NCBI GenBank assembly: GCA_963977125.1
Contig: CAXBNJ010000006.1
Span: 124,001 to 188,000, forward strand
DNA length: 64,000 nucleotides
Direction of reading: 5' to 3'
Source of the DNA: UBA2705 sp963977125
GTDB taxonomy: Bacteria; Pseudomonadota; Alphaproteobacteria; Micavibrionales; Micavibrionaceae
The translations under genes and the position numbers were made by a program. Shown here piece by piece: positions 41,991 through 51,413 of the stretch. A model generated the notes under the pieces. It was not told the DNA's origin, did not search any database, and saw only the letters and a list, made by a program, of their open reading frames with translations. The first letter of the stretch is position 1; each line of letters opens with the position of its first letter.

Positions 41991-44900
41991 TTATTCCTCA
42001 TTCGGTTTCGGGTCTTTATGGCCCGTAATTCTGATTTCAAGATTACGCATCAAGACGTAAAAAACGGGGGTAAAGATTAGCCCGAAAAATGTTACACCCA
42101 GCATGCCGTAAAATACCGCAATGCCAATAGCTTGACGCATTTCAGCCCCTGCCCCATGGCTAAGCACCAAGGGCAGTACGCCCATGATAAAGGCAAAAGA
42201 CGTCATGAGGATTGGGCGCAGGCGTAAACGTGAGGCTTCGACGGCGGCATCTATAACAGATCGACCTTGATGTTCAAGCTCGCGAGCAAATTCAACAATC
42301 AGAATTGCATTCTTACAAGCTAGCGCGGCGAGCACAAATAAACTTATCTGCGTGAAGATATTATTATCACCATCGGTGAAATAAATAGCGAGCAGCGCAA
42401 AGAGTATGCCCATAGGTACAATCAAAATCACAGCGATTGGTAAAATCAAGCTTTCATATTGTGCGGCCAGAACTAAGAATACAAAGAAAATACACAGCGG
42501 GAAAATATACACAGCGGTATTCCCTGCTAAGATTTGCTGATAAGTCAGTTCCGTCCATTCAAATTCAACCCCTTGTGGCAGGGTTTCATTCAGAACTTCT
42601 GTAATGGCTGCTTGTGCTTGCCCAGAAGAATATCCCGGCGCAGGATTACCGTTTATGTCAGCAGAACGAAATGCATTATAACGCGAGGCAATTTCTGGTC
42701 CAAAAGCTTCGTTAACCTTTAGGACGGAACCGAGCGGCACCATCTGTTCAGAATCGTTACGGACTTGCAATCGAAGAATATCTTCAGGTTTTGATCTAAA
42801 TTCTTTATCCGCTTGTGCCACGACTTGGTATGTCCGGCCAAATTGATTAAAATCATTCACATAGATTGAGCCAAGATAAATTTGCATTGTGCTAAATATT
42901 TCATCAAGAGACAGACCTAATTGTTGCGCCTTGGTACGATCCAAATCGGCATAAAGCTGTGGTACATTAATGTTGTAATTACTGTACACCCCTGATAATT
43001 CAGGTCGTGTATATGCTTTAGCGGTGACTTGGCTGACGACATTAGCGAGTTCTTCATAGCCAATATCACTGCGATCTTGGATTTGAAGCTTGAAACCGCC
43101 TGTTGTCCCCAGACCACGCACGGGTGGTGGTGGGAGAATCGCAATAAAGGCTTCGTCAATACCAGCAAATTTTTGTTGTAGTTTTTCAGCTATACGCCCA
43201 GCACTTAATTCTGTAGATTCCCGTTCTTCAAATTCATCTAAAGGTACGAAAACAATACCCGCACTCGATGAGTTTACAAAACCATTCACGGAAAGGCCAG
43301 GGAATTGAACGGCGTTTTTGACGCCTTCTTCATTGATAGCAATCTCTCCCATTTTACGCAGAACGTCTTCTGTGCGCTCAAGCGTTGCACCGGGGGGTAA
43401 CTGGGCAAAACCAATCAAATATTGCTTATCTTGCGCGGGTACAAAACCGGAAGGAACAAGGTTGAAGCTGAAATAAGTAGAGGCGACGAGCAGACCAAAA
43501 ACAGCCATCATAATCAGGCGTCTATGCGTTGCAAAATGCAGCGTTTTTTCATAGCCCTTCTGACTGCGTCCAAAGCCACGATTAAACAGCTTAAAGAACC
43601 AGCCAAAAAGGAAATCCATCATGCGTGTTAATTTGTCATTTTGTTGGTCACGAGGTTTTAAGAGCAAAGCACACATAGCCGGGCTAAGCGTTAGTGAGTT
43701 AATGGTCGAGATAAACGTCGCAATAACAATCGTTAAAGCAAATTGCTTATAGAACATGCCCGTCAGACCACTAATAAAGGCAATGGGGATAAACACCCCT
43801 GCAATCACAAGGGAGGTCGCAATAATTGGGCCTGTGACTTCCTTCATCGCTTGTACCGTCGCATCGCGTGGGTTTTTACCCTCTTCAATATTACGCTCGA
43901 CATTTTCAACAACAACAATTGCATCATCGACCACAATACCCACGGCCAGAATTAGACCAAATAAGGATAAAACGTTAATTGAGAATCCAAGCGGCAACAT
44001 AATTAAAAATGTGCCGACAATCGATACAGGAACAGCCAAAAGCGGAATAATCGAAGCGCGCCATGTTTGTAAGAACACAATAACAACCAAAACCACAAGC
44101 AAGACAGCTTCAATTAATGTATGAATGACCGAGTCAATAGAATGGCGAACAAATACCGTAGGGTCGTAGACAATGGAATAATCGACATCATCAGGAAAGG
44201 TTTTCTTAAGCTCTTCCATGGCCGCGCGCACATTTGTTGATAATTCAAGCGCATTGGCATCAGGCGCGGAGAAAATAGGTATAGCGACGGCAGGCTCATT
44301 ATTAAGCATAGAGCGCAGCGAATAGCTTTGTGCGTCAAGCTCAACTGTAGCCACATCTTTCAAACGTGTAATAACGCCCGTGGCGCTACGTTTAATAACA
44401 ATATCTTCAAATTCTGCGGGGCTAGAAAGACGGCCTTGCACATTTACAGGAAATTGCATTTGCGTTTTGTCATCATAAGGGGGGCCACCAATAACGCCTG
44501 CAGCCACTTGTAGATTTTGACGGCGTACAGCGCCCACAACTTCATCAGCACTTAAGCCAAGCTCAGCTATTCTGTCAGGGTTTAACCATAGGCGCATCGC
44601 GTAATCGCCAGAGCCAAAGAGTGAGACTTGCCCAACGCCTTTAATTTTTGCGAGCTGATCTTTGATGTTCAGTGTCGCATAATTGCGCAAATAGAGCATA
44701 TCATAGCGCTCATTTGGTGAGGTAAGGTGAACAACCATGGTCAAGTCAGGCGAGCTTTTGACAACCGTTACACCAAGGTTACGGGTAACTTCAGGCAATC
44801 TCGGCAGCGCTTGTGAGACACGGTTTTGAACCAATTGCTGCGCCAAATCAACATCTGTACCAATCGCGAAAGTAACGGTGAGTGATAATTTTCCATCCGC

Positions 44901-45155
44901 TGTCGCAAGTGAATTCATATAGAGCAAGTTCTCAACGCCGCTAATCTGTTCTTCTAACGGCGTGGCTACAGTCTGTGAAATCACAGAAGGGTTCGCACCC
45001 GGAAAACTGGCTTGTACCTGCACAGATGGTGGCGAGACTTCTGGATATTCAGATATAGGCAGCTGCGATAGTGAAATCGCGCCCAATAAAAATATAACAA
45101 AAGACAGCACGCCAGCAAAAATTGGGCGGTCAATAAAATGGCTTGAGAGGTTCAT
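41991..45155 (-). CDS. RND multidrug efflux permease (HAE1/AcrB family)
   Basis: A 1054-residue inner-membrane pump of AcrB length. Helix 4 reads LILAVGIVVDDAIVVVENVE with the proton-relay Asp-Asp pair; helix 10 has ALACKNAILIVEFA with the essential Lys. Two large periplasmic loops and 12 membrane helices are present. It uses the proton gradient to export hydrophobic compounds through the adaptor and outer-membrane channel encoded next to it. It lies 4 bp after the adaptor gene and 3 bp before the channel gene, so expression is tightly coupled. Substrates unknown. Confidence 0.95.
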   Translation of the reverse strand: MNLSSHFIDRPIFAGVLSFVIFLLGAISLSQLPISEYPEVSPPSVQVQASFPGANPSVISQTVATPLEEQISGVENLLYMNSLATADGKLSLTVTFAIGTDVDLAQQLVQNRVSQALPRLPEVTRNLGVTVVKSSPDLTMVVHLTSPNERYDMLYLRNYATLNIKDQLAKIKGVGQVSLFGSGDYAMRLWLNPDRIAELGLSADEVVGAVRRQNLQVAAGVIGGPPYDDKTQMQFPVNVQGRLSSPAEFEDIVIKRSATGVITRLKDVATVELDAQSYSLRSMLNNEPAVAIPIFSAPDANALELSTNVRAAMEELKKTFPDDVDYSIVYDPTVFVRHSIDSVIHTLIEAVLLVVLVVIVFLQTWRASIIPLLAVPVSIVGTFLIMLPLGFSINVLSLFGLILAVGIVVDDAIVVVENVERNIEEGKNPRDATVQAMKEVTGPIIATSLVIAGVFIPIAFISGLTGMFYKQFALTIVIATFISTINSLTLSPAMCALLLKPRDQQNDKLTRMMDFLFGWFFKLFNRGFGRSQKGYEKTLHFATHRRLIMMAVFGLLVASTYFSFNLVPSGFVPAQDKQYLIGFAQLPPGATLERTEDVLRKMGEIAINEEGVKNAVQFPGLSVNGFVNSSSAGIVFVPLDEFEERESTELSAGRIAEKLQQKFAGIDEAFIAILPPPPVRGLGTTGGFKLQIQDRSDIGYEELANVVSQVTAKAYTRPELSGVYSNYNINVPQLYADLDRTKAQQLGLSLDEIFSTMQIYLGSIYVNDFNQFGRTYQVVAQADKEFRSKPEDILRLQVRNDSEQMVPLGSVLKVNEAFGPEIASRYNAFRSADINGNPAPGYSSGQAQAAITEVLNETLPQGVEFEWTELTYQQILAGNTAVYIFPLCIFFVFLVLAAQYESLILPIAVILIVPMGILFALLAIYFTDGDNNIFTQISLFVLAALACKNAILIVEFARELEHQGRSVIDAAVEASRLRLRPILMTSFAFIMGVLPLVLSHGAGAEMRQAIGIAVFYGMLGVTFFGLIFTPVFYVLMRNLEIRITGHKDPKPNEE

Positions 45156-45159
45156 CGTG

Positions 45160-46377
45160 TTATTCTTTCTCGCTTAAAATTTCTGCTGTGTCTTCATCTG
45201 CATTAGCAGCTTGCTTATCACTCAATTCAGCTTGTTTAGGCGTTACAGGCATGTTGGGACGTATACGCGTAATGCCCTCTGTAATGACTTGGTCACCCTC
45301 TTTTAAACCTGATAAAATAACGCGCTGTCCGTCTACGCTTGCACCTAATGTGACTTCGCGATATGCCGACAGGCCTTCTTCATTAATGGTATAGACAAAT
45401 TTACGGTTTTGATCTGTGCCAATGGCCAGTTCTGAGACAAGAATTTTCTTTGTTGTATCTATATCGCTCATAAGAATACTTACCGATATACCGGGGAGTA
45501 ATAATTTATCTGGATTGTCAAAAATCGCGCGCGCTCTAATTGTGCCCGATGAAGAATCAATGCGGTTATCAAAGCTATGGACAAAGCCTTTATACTCAAG
45601 CCCTCCATTTAAAAGCTGTAAGCGCACAGCGGTTTTAGCTGCGTTAATATTGTGAGACGATTTGAACAAGTTTAGGTAAGTGCGCTCATCAACTTCAAAA
45701 TCGACATAAACTTGCTCATCCGCAACAATGGATGTTAGTAGCGGCGCAGAGGCCCCGGCTTGCACGAGGTTACCAATAGTGATTTCGGCACGACTAATTT
45801 TTCCTGATATTGGCGCTTTGATATTGGCGTAATCCAAATCAAGTTCCGCCAGTTCAAGGGCGGCTTCAGCGCCTTTTACATTGGCGGCAGCGGTTTCGCG
45901 GTTAAATACACGCTCATCTAATGAGCTTTGTGAGATAGCATCCGTTGCGATAAGTTTTTTCGCGCGGCCATATTCTTTTTCGGCTAAGACCGCTTGGCCT
46001 TTCGCCGCGTTAAGCGTGGCTTTGGCTTTATCTAAGGCAGCTTTATAAGGGCGCGGATCAATGACAATGAGCACATCATCTTTGTTCACAGATTCCCCCG
46101 CTTCAAAATGAATTTCAGTAATGCGTCCACTGACTTGCGGGCGGATATCGGCGCTATCAACGGCAACCACATGGCCAGAAAAAGGCCTCCAGATTTGTCT
46201 TGTTTCTGGCTGTATAACGCTGACAACAACAGGCATAGATTGCGGGGATTGCGGGTTTGGTGCCGCTTGCGCAGTATCACCATGGCCTGCATTGCCTTGT
46301 TTATAAAAAACAGAGCCTAAGCCAACAACGCCGCCCACTAATAATAAGCCCGCCAATATGTATTTCAAACGTTTCAT
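45160..46377 (-). CDS. RND periplasmic adaptor (AcrA/MexE-type)
   Basis: About 405 residues: an N-terminal membrane or signal segment (ILAGLLLVGGVVGLGSVFY), biotinyl-lipoyl strands (GRITEIHFEAGESVNKDDVLIVID around residue 90, partly shown as GxVxxVxxxxGxxVxKGxxL in the family), a helical hairpin rich in Ala/Lys/Glu (about 105-175), a second lipoyl half (DYANIKAPISGKISR) and a beta-barrel. It bridges permease and channel. The ATG at 46377 lies 6 bp after AAGGA; an in-frame TTG two codons upstream is less likely. First structural gene of the efflux operon. Confidence 0.93.
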   Translation of the reverse strand: MKRLKYILAGLLLVGGVVGLGSVFYKQGNAGHGDTAQAAPNPQSPQSMPVVVSVIQPETRQIWRPFSGHVVAVDSADIRPQVSGRITEIHFEAGESVNKDDVLIVIDPRPYKAALDKAKATLNAAKGQAVLAEKEYGRAKKLIATDAISQSSLDERVFNRETAAANVKGAEAALELAELDLDYANIKAPISGKISRAEITIGNLVQAGASAPLLTSIVADEQVYVDFEVDERTYLNLFKSSHNINAAKTAVRLQLLNGGLEYKGFVHSFDNRIDSSSGTIRARAIFDNPDKLLLPGISVSILMSDIDTTKKILVSELAIGTDQNRKFVYTINEEGLSAYREVTLGASVDGQRVILSGLKEGDQVITEGITRIRPNMPVTPKQAELSDKQAANADEDTAEILSEKE

Positions 46378-46446
46378 GTTCAATCCTTAGTCTTTTTCAT
46401 TTTTGTATAATATTTGATTTTCTATCCAAGTCAGATAGCTTAAAAA

Positions 46447-47010
46447 TTAGCGCTTTACCCCATTCCAATGAATATCAAAACTTAACTCAACATGTGCTTT
46501 CAAGGCATCACCTGTTAAGTTTTCTTTATTGGCGTAAGCAATGGCTGCCGCCATTTGAGCAACGGCAATGTCACATAAATACTTAACCGGAATTTCGCGC
46601 ATTTCTTTACTGACGAAGCCCTTTTCCGAACGGTCATTTACTGTTTGGAAAATAGCATCAACAGCTTCACATGCTTCGGCCCCGAGCATTTGTGATGATT
46701 TCAGAAGAAAACACACATTATGCTTTTGAATATTGGCCATAGCCCAGTCAATATATCCATGCCAGATCGCATAGAAAAAATCTCGCGATGAATCATCGGG
46801 GTTTAAGTCATCAAGAATTGCGCCGGCGACTTCTTTTTTGATTTCTATATACACCGTGTCGATAAGATCTTGTTTAGTGGCATAGTAATTAAACAAAGTG
46901 CCATTAGACACGCCCGCTTCTTTGGCGATGCGTGCGGTTGTTACAGATAGGCCTTCACTTTCAAACAAGGCGACGGCCGTCTGGAATATTTGTTGTTTTT
47001 TATCATTCAT
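46447..47010 (-). CDS. TetR/AcrR-family regulator of the RND operon
   Basis: A 187-residue TetR regulator. The N-terminal domain (KKQQIFQTAVALFESEGLS, TTARIAKEAGVSNGTLFNYY) is the standard helix-turn-helix; the C-terminal domain is helical. It is codirectional with and 69 bp upstream of the adaptor gene, as in many TetR-controlled RND operons, and its own promoter holds a TGACTAGTCA dyad. It probably represses itself and the pump until an inducer binds. Confidence 0.9.
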   Translation of the reverse strand: MNDKKQQIFQTAVALFESEGLSVTTARIAKEAGVSNGTLFNYYATKQDLIDTVYIEIKKEVAGAILDDLNPDDSSRDFFYAIWHGYIDWAMANIQKHNVCFLLKSSQMLGAEACEAVDAIFQTVNDRSEKGFVSKEMREIPVKYLCDIAVAQMAAAIAYANKENLTGDALKAHVELSFDIHWNGVKR

Positions 47011-47034
47011 AGTACAAGCTTACATAGAAATGAC

Positions 47035-47044
47035 TGACTAGTCA
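47035..47044. promoter_or_regulatory. Candidate TetR operator of the efflux operon
   Basis: TGACTAGTCA is a perfect 10-bp palindrome 24 bp before the TetR start codon, with a further TGAC four bases to the left. TetR-family operators of this TGAC...GTCA type commonly precede RND operons. Confidence 0.55.
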
Positions 47045-47087
47045 ATTTAAAAAATGGCGCGTGGGAGAAAATATATAAAATATGCGT

Positions 47088-49763
47088 TTATGACGGGGGC
47101 GTTTGCGTTCTTGCGTCTTTTTGAGACGGGTTGAATGCGCTTAACCGCTTTTTGGTTTTGTCATTCATGTAGCTTTCAGCCTCTTTATCAATCTCAAGAG
47201 CCGCGCGCATAAATTTCACATCTTGCGTTACAACATCAGCATAGCGCAGCACTTCAATATCGATTTGCATGGCTTCCAGCATAAATTCGTGATTTTCTTT
47301 TAAAGACGCATCAACCATGACTATTGCATCTGGGTCGTGCTTAATCGCTTCCAATGCGATTTCTGGGTCGGCGCGCATATTTATAATGGGCGCCGCGCTA
47401 ACGCTCTGCCATAAACTTTTTAAGGAATCGAAGAAAGCGGCTGTTTTGCTCCGCGGCAGCCTTTTTTCAAATAGACAACTATAAGCTCCAAGGTTTTGCT
47501 TCACGGCTTCTAACACGATTTCGCGGTCCTGCAGAAACTTAATATCCAAATATCGCAATGCCTCACCCTGTATTCTTACTGCAGCCAAAGCGAAGTCGCG
47601 GTTTTTGAGCAAGTCGTTATCAGCCTCGCGAATGGCTAAGCCATAAATCTTCATAGCGGCCAAAACGACCTCAGCGTTTTTCTTAGGCTCCGCGCCCACA
47701 CGATAGAAATCCTCAACGCCGTGCTTTAAACACGCCAATATTAATGCACTGTGATTAGCCGCCTTCGGCCCTAATCTTTGCAAGCCTATATATTGTGTTT
47801 TGGCGAGCTCAAGCATCAAATCTATATTGTCGCGTAAGTCTTTACTCATAAATTGAATAGCATCACTCAACCCGCCTTTAATGGCAAGCATCGCCAATTC
47901 AGCGTCATTCTTTAAATCGTCACCAATATAGCGATAACTCAGTGCGTCAGTTTTAATCGCTTTGACTGCGAAATCTTTGTTATTTTTAAGCTCATCATTC
48001 GCATATTGGAAGGCTCGACTGTATTGCTCAATAGCACAGAGTACAATCTCTTCATCACCCAGCAAGTCCCCTTTTGCCTGTCCCAAAGCTGGCCCATTAA
48101 CGTTAACAACCTCCAACATGAAGGCGCGATCTTCGCGAAAAGCATCATCAAAATCATGAAAACTAGAAATAGAGGCTTTAGCCGCGATGAGGGCAATCTC
48201 TCGATCTTTACGAAATTTTGTATCGGCATAAGCCAAAGCCTGATAATTTACGCGCACCGCAGCCAATATAAACGCCCTATCACTTAAAAGGCTCTGGTCT
48301 ATCTCATCGAGTAATTCAGGGTATTCAACGATGGCGAGCAATATAGCTTTGGGATCACTTAAATATTTTTTATCCAGATCAAGAAGCACCTCGCCATGTT
48401 GTTCTAATGCGGTATAGGCGATTTCGTCATCTCTTTTTAACGGCGCCGCTAAGTGTTTCACAACGCGCCAATCAACTTTAGCGGCCTTTAAGGCAAGCGG
48501 TTGTTCCTCTTGTCTGGCGGTATTCGCAAATGTAAAGGCACCTATATTCTGCGTGAAAGCTGTAACGATTGATTCTGTATCATCTTGGAACTTAGGAAAA
48601 TGTTGCAAGCTATAACCACGCAGTTGCAAGGCTAGTTTCACAAATTCGGCATTGTTTTTATATTCATCGTCAAGATCAGCGGCGTTGTGGAAGTTTAGAC
48701 GAATCTGGTTAAGAGCATCCAACCATTTTTCATCCTGTATTTCGAGGGTATCTTGCAGTTTAGAGCGGGCAATTTTCTGCGCAATTTTTTGGCGCTCAAT
48801 AAAGATATCTGCGATCTGATCCGTTAGGTTTATCGGCTTAAATTCTTTAGAAAAAGGTGGGGTATTCGTCGCGAGCTCATTAAACTGATGAACGTAGCCC
48901 TGCCCTTCTAAATCTTCCGCACGACCAAATCTATGGGCGTAAACCGTTTTCCCAGAATACAGAGCCTCTGAGAGCATAGATTGTGAATCTCCCCATATAA
49001 CAAAATGCTGGGCCCGCGCGATTAAACCCTTATAAGGGTTATATTCGGCATCTTTAGAAAATTGATAACTGAGCACATCAATATTGTCGGCTTGATCAGT
49101 CTTTTCTACCTCAAGCCTTAAGGCATTGAGCAAAGATGTATGATTTTCAACCCTTGTACGTCGACTGCCGCATAAATAAATGGTCGATTCAGGATAATGC
49201 GCCATTAATGCGACAAGTTTTTCACTAAATTCTTTTTGCACTTTCTCATTGCTTGGGTTGACTAAAAACACAGCGATAATGGGGCGCGTTATCGTCGGGT
49301 GTTTCTGGTCAAAAATGCCCCCTTCATCATGTAAGATATCTTGCGTCAGATTATGAGACACAAGAATTTGCTCTTTGAGCAAACTATTCGAAATATGTTC
49401 ATTGACGCCCGTGATAATATAAGAATCTTCTGCGTTATGCCCCATAAACATCATGGTTTTAGAACACTGCTCCCCTAATATATATTCGGGAGGGCTATAA
49501 CCATCTAAGAATTTGTGTAGCAATGTTTGGTAGTCGTCATTGGGCAGAGCATCGGGGAAGCTTGCCCGTACTAATGTATCATCAGCATAAACCACGCGCC
49601 CGCCGATTTTTTTACTAATCGCTCTGGCCAATCCACGCCACCCCGCAACATCCCCGCGCGTAGGGTCATTAATTCCCGCATTAACCAGTAATGTCGGCTG
49701 GTCACGTCGCTGTGGCACGATATTTAGAGGTATATTGCCTTTTTTTATGCCATTATTGGGCAT
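47088..49763 (-). CDS. ELM1-like domain fused to DUF4116-like repeats
   Basis: An 891-residue cytoplasmic protein. Residues 1-330 resemble the mitochondrial-fission ELM1/DUF1022 family, a GT-B-like glycosyltransferase fold: PIIAVFLVNPSN, STIYLCGSRRTR, and HFVIWGDSQSMLSEALYSGK (about 265-283), matching the family's D-S-x-S-M-x-S-E-A-x-x-x-G-K-P signature. Residues 410-870 are about 15 tandem repeats of roughly 24 residues with the pattern D-x-E-I-A-L-x-A-I-K..., as in DUF4116. I know of no described role for such a fusion. It stands alone between the efflux operon and a surface-protein cluster. Confidence 0.7.
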   Translation of the reverse strand: MPNNGIKKGNIPLNIVPQRRDQPTLLVNAGINDPTRGDVAGWRGLARAISKKIGGRVVYADDTLVRASFPDALPNDDYQTLLHKFLDGYSPPEYILGEQCSKTMMFMGHNAEDSYIITGVNEHISNSLLKEQILVSHNLTQDILHDEGGIFDQKHPTITRPIIAVFLVNPSNEKVQKEFSEKLVALMAHYPESTIYLCGSRRTRVENHTSLLNALRLEVEKTDQADNIDVLSYQFSKDAEYNPYKGLIARAQHFVIWGDSQSMLSEALYSGKTVYAHRFGRAEDLEGQGYVHQFNELATNTPPFSKEFKPINLTDQIADIFIERQKIAQKIARSKLQDTLEIQDEKWLDALNQIRLNFHNAADLDDEYKNNAEFVKLALQLRGYSLQHFPKFQDDTESIVTAFTQNIGAFTFANTARQEEQPLALKAAKVDWRVVKHLAAPLKRDDEIAYTALEQHGEVLLDLDKKYLSDPKAILLAIVEYPELLDEIDQSLLSDRAFILAAVRVNYQALAYADTKFRKDREIALIAAKASISSFHDFDDAFREDRAFMLEVVNVNGPALGQAKGDLLGDEEIVLCAIEQYSRAFQYANDELKNNKDFAVKAIKTDALSYRYIGDDLKNDAELAMLAIKGGLSDAIQFMSKDLRDNIDLMLELAKTQYIGLQRLGPKAANHSALILACLKHGVEDFYRVGAEPKKNAEVVLAAMKIYGLAIREADNDLLKNRDFALAAVRIQGEALRYLDIKFLQDREIVLEAVKQNLGAYSCLFEKRLPRSKTAAFFDSLKSLWQSVSAAPIINMRADPEIALEAIKHDPDAIVMVDASLKENHEFMLEAMQIDIEVLRYADVVTQDVKFMRAALEIDKEAESYMNDKTKKRLSAFNPSQKDARTQTPPS

Positions 49764-49853
49764 TATATTTGCCAGCCTTATTAAGAATTATAAAAGTAGT
49801 GTTACAGGGCATATTAGCAAAAAAGGATTAATAATCAGTTTAGCTTAAGGCCG

Positions 49854-50261
49854 TTAATTATTTGATATGCTTGATAATATATCTGCTACACTTTCCGCTG
49901 TGTCAGCAATATTGGTTGTGTCATTACTTGTCGCTGTATTATCGCCTTCTGAGTCTTGCAAAAGATCAATAGCGGCTGAAGCATTATTAAGAATAATGCA
50001 TGAGCCCGTGCCCTTGGCAGAGGATGATCCGTCACTGCCACAAACCAAATTTGTTATGGCTGCTGGCGCTGCGCTAACGCTGCCTTGAGCGGAAGAATCT
50101 GCGCTCTCTACTTGGCGAATTAAAGCGGCAATAGAGGCCCTGTTTTGCGCGGCAAACCCCCATGGCGCAGAAGACATTTGCGCATGAGCTGCCCATGATG
50201 AAATAAGAAAGATAAAGCATGAGCCGATGAATAATAAAGTTTTTCCTGTAATATATCGCAT
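49854..50261 (-). CDS. Small secreted protein downstream of the HfaD-like gene
   Basis: A 135-residue protein with a signal peptide (cleavage near AHAQM, residue 28). The mature part is rich in Ala, Ser, Asn and Asp, with a VCGSDG ... GTGSC pair of cysteines about 17 residues apart that may form a disulfide loop. Family not recognised. It lies 98 bp after the HfaD-like gene, separated by a stable hairpin, on the same strand and with a good AGGATG site, so it may be an accessory or minor subunit of the same surface structure. Confidence 0.65.
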   Translation of the reverse strand: MRYITGKTLLFIGSCFIFLISSWAAHAQMSSAPWGFAAQNRASIAALIRQVESADSSAQGSVSAAPAAITNLVCGSDGSSSAKGTGSCIILNNASAAIDLLQDSEGDNTATSNDTTNIADTAESVADILSSISNN

Positions 50262-50295
50262 GGTTACATCCTGTTGATTATCTGTTTGAGAGGGA

Positions 50296-50317
50296 GGGGA
50301 GCAATAAATTGCTCCCC
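50296..50317. other. Intercistronic hairpin
   Basis: GGGGAGCAA (50296-50304) and TTGCTCCCC (50309-50317) pair perfectly around TAAA. No T-tract follows on the minus strand (TCCCTCTC), so it is more likely an RNA-stability or partial-attenuation element between two surface-protein genes than a full terminator. Confidence 0.55.
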
Positions 50318-50359
50318 CTTATTCAAGTTAAGACCCTATTAAGGGGCAAGCTAACTAAT

Positions 50360-51388
50360 TTAAGGTAATGTAATAGTTGGTGAAGTGACTTTAATTGACG
50401 CATTGTTACCTATAGCTGTTGCACTAGAGCTAACCAAAGGCCCGTCAAGAACACCAAGGTTATTATAGCTGCTCACTTCAATTGCAGAAGCCATTGAAGT
50501 GGCCATCACATCAGCATAATTAAACTGCGTTAGGTCAGCGACCATATAAGCATCACCGTCAATATTGGCATCCAAATCAACACTAACATTGTTACCAATG
50601 GCGGTGGCCGTACTCACAGCGCTCGCATTAAGAATGTCAGAAATTGTTGAATCGGCACTAACGACACCTTGTTCTAACAGGCCAAGTCCAGCAGCCACGA
50701 CCGCGACTTCAAGAAAATCTGTGTGCGTGTTGCCTGTTCCACCAACATTGGGGAAGAAGTCTAAGTTAGAGTTATCACCGACAAAATCACCACCATTAAA
50801 CTGCGCATCATGCAACGCTGTGGCAACTGTGCTCTCTATTGACTGGTTATTGCCAATAGCTGTGGCTATGCTTTCTACAGAGGGCAGGTCAACAGCATCA
50901 AACTCGTTATAGATGAACTCACCGACATCAAGCTCTCCTGTCACATTAAACTCAGCAGTTATTGTGTCCGCGCCTTCATCAATTGAACCTGTCACCAGTT
51001 GCAGGTCTAATCCAAGGGGGGTACCAATATCACTATCCGCGTTCACAATGCCCGGATCAGCGCTGTCGTCATAGCTGTCTTCTAAAAAGAACGTTTCATC
51101 AATGATGACTGTACCTGGGTTAACGCCTTCTGATGGTGGGGTATTTGTAATGCCGGTTACGCTTGATGTTGCCGTTACATCACCAACATTAACTTGGATT
51201 TTTTCAACCTCAACCAAACCTGAAATATCAAATGTATCTTCTACATCAATATTAATATTTTCCGTAAAAGTAACATCTTTGTTCCAAGACCAGTTAACCT
51301 CGTCAAAAGCTTGAGCGGGAGATACCACACCCATTCCTATTGCAAATAATGAAACAGATACTAAGTATGCTTTTTTACAATTAATCAT
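50360..51388 (-). CDS. HfaD-like secreted repeat protein
   Basis: A 342-residue protein with signal peptide (cleavage near AQAFD, residue 28). The mature part is acidic, beta-rich and lacks cysteine. Three TAIGNN-x-S repeats at residues 176, 262 and 324 resemble the TA.GN units of holdfast attachment protein HfaD and of curlin-like adhesins. Its gene is 25 bp after a CsgG/HfaB-like lipoprotein gene, the same neighbour that hfaD has in Caulobacter. It is probably exported by that lipoprotein to the cell surface as an adhesin or anchor. The assignment rests on repeats and context. Confidence 0.65.
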   Translation of the reverse strand: MINCKKAYLVSVSLFAIGMGVVSPAQAFDEVNWSWNKDVTFTENINIDVEDTFDISGLVEVEKIQVNVGDVTATSSVTGITNTPPSEGVNPGTVIIDETFFLEDSYDDSADPGIVNADSDIGTPLGLDLQLVTGSIDEGADTITAEFNVTGELDVGEFIYNEFDAVDLPSVESIATAIGNNQSIESTVATALHDAQFNGGDFVGDNSNLDFFPNVGGTGNTHTDFLEVAVVAAGLGLLEQGVVSADSTISDILNASAVSTATAIGNNVSVDLDANIDGDAYMVADLTQFNYADVMATSMASAIEVSSYNNLGVLDGPLVSSSATAIGNNASIKVTSPTITLP

Positions 51389-51413
51389 AATAATCGCTCC
51401 TCGTTGGTGAGAG

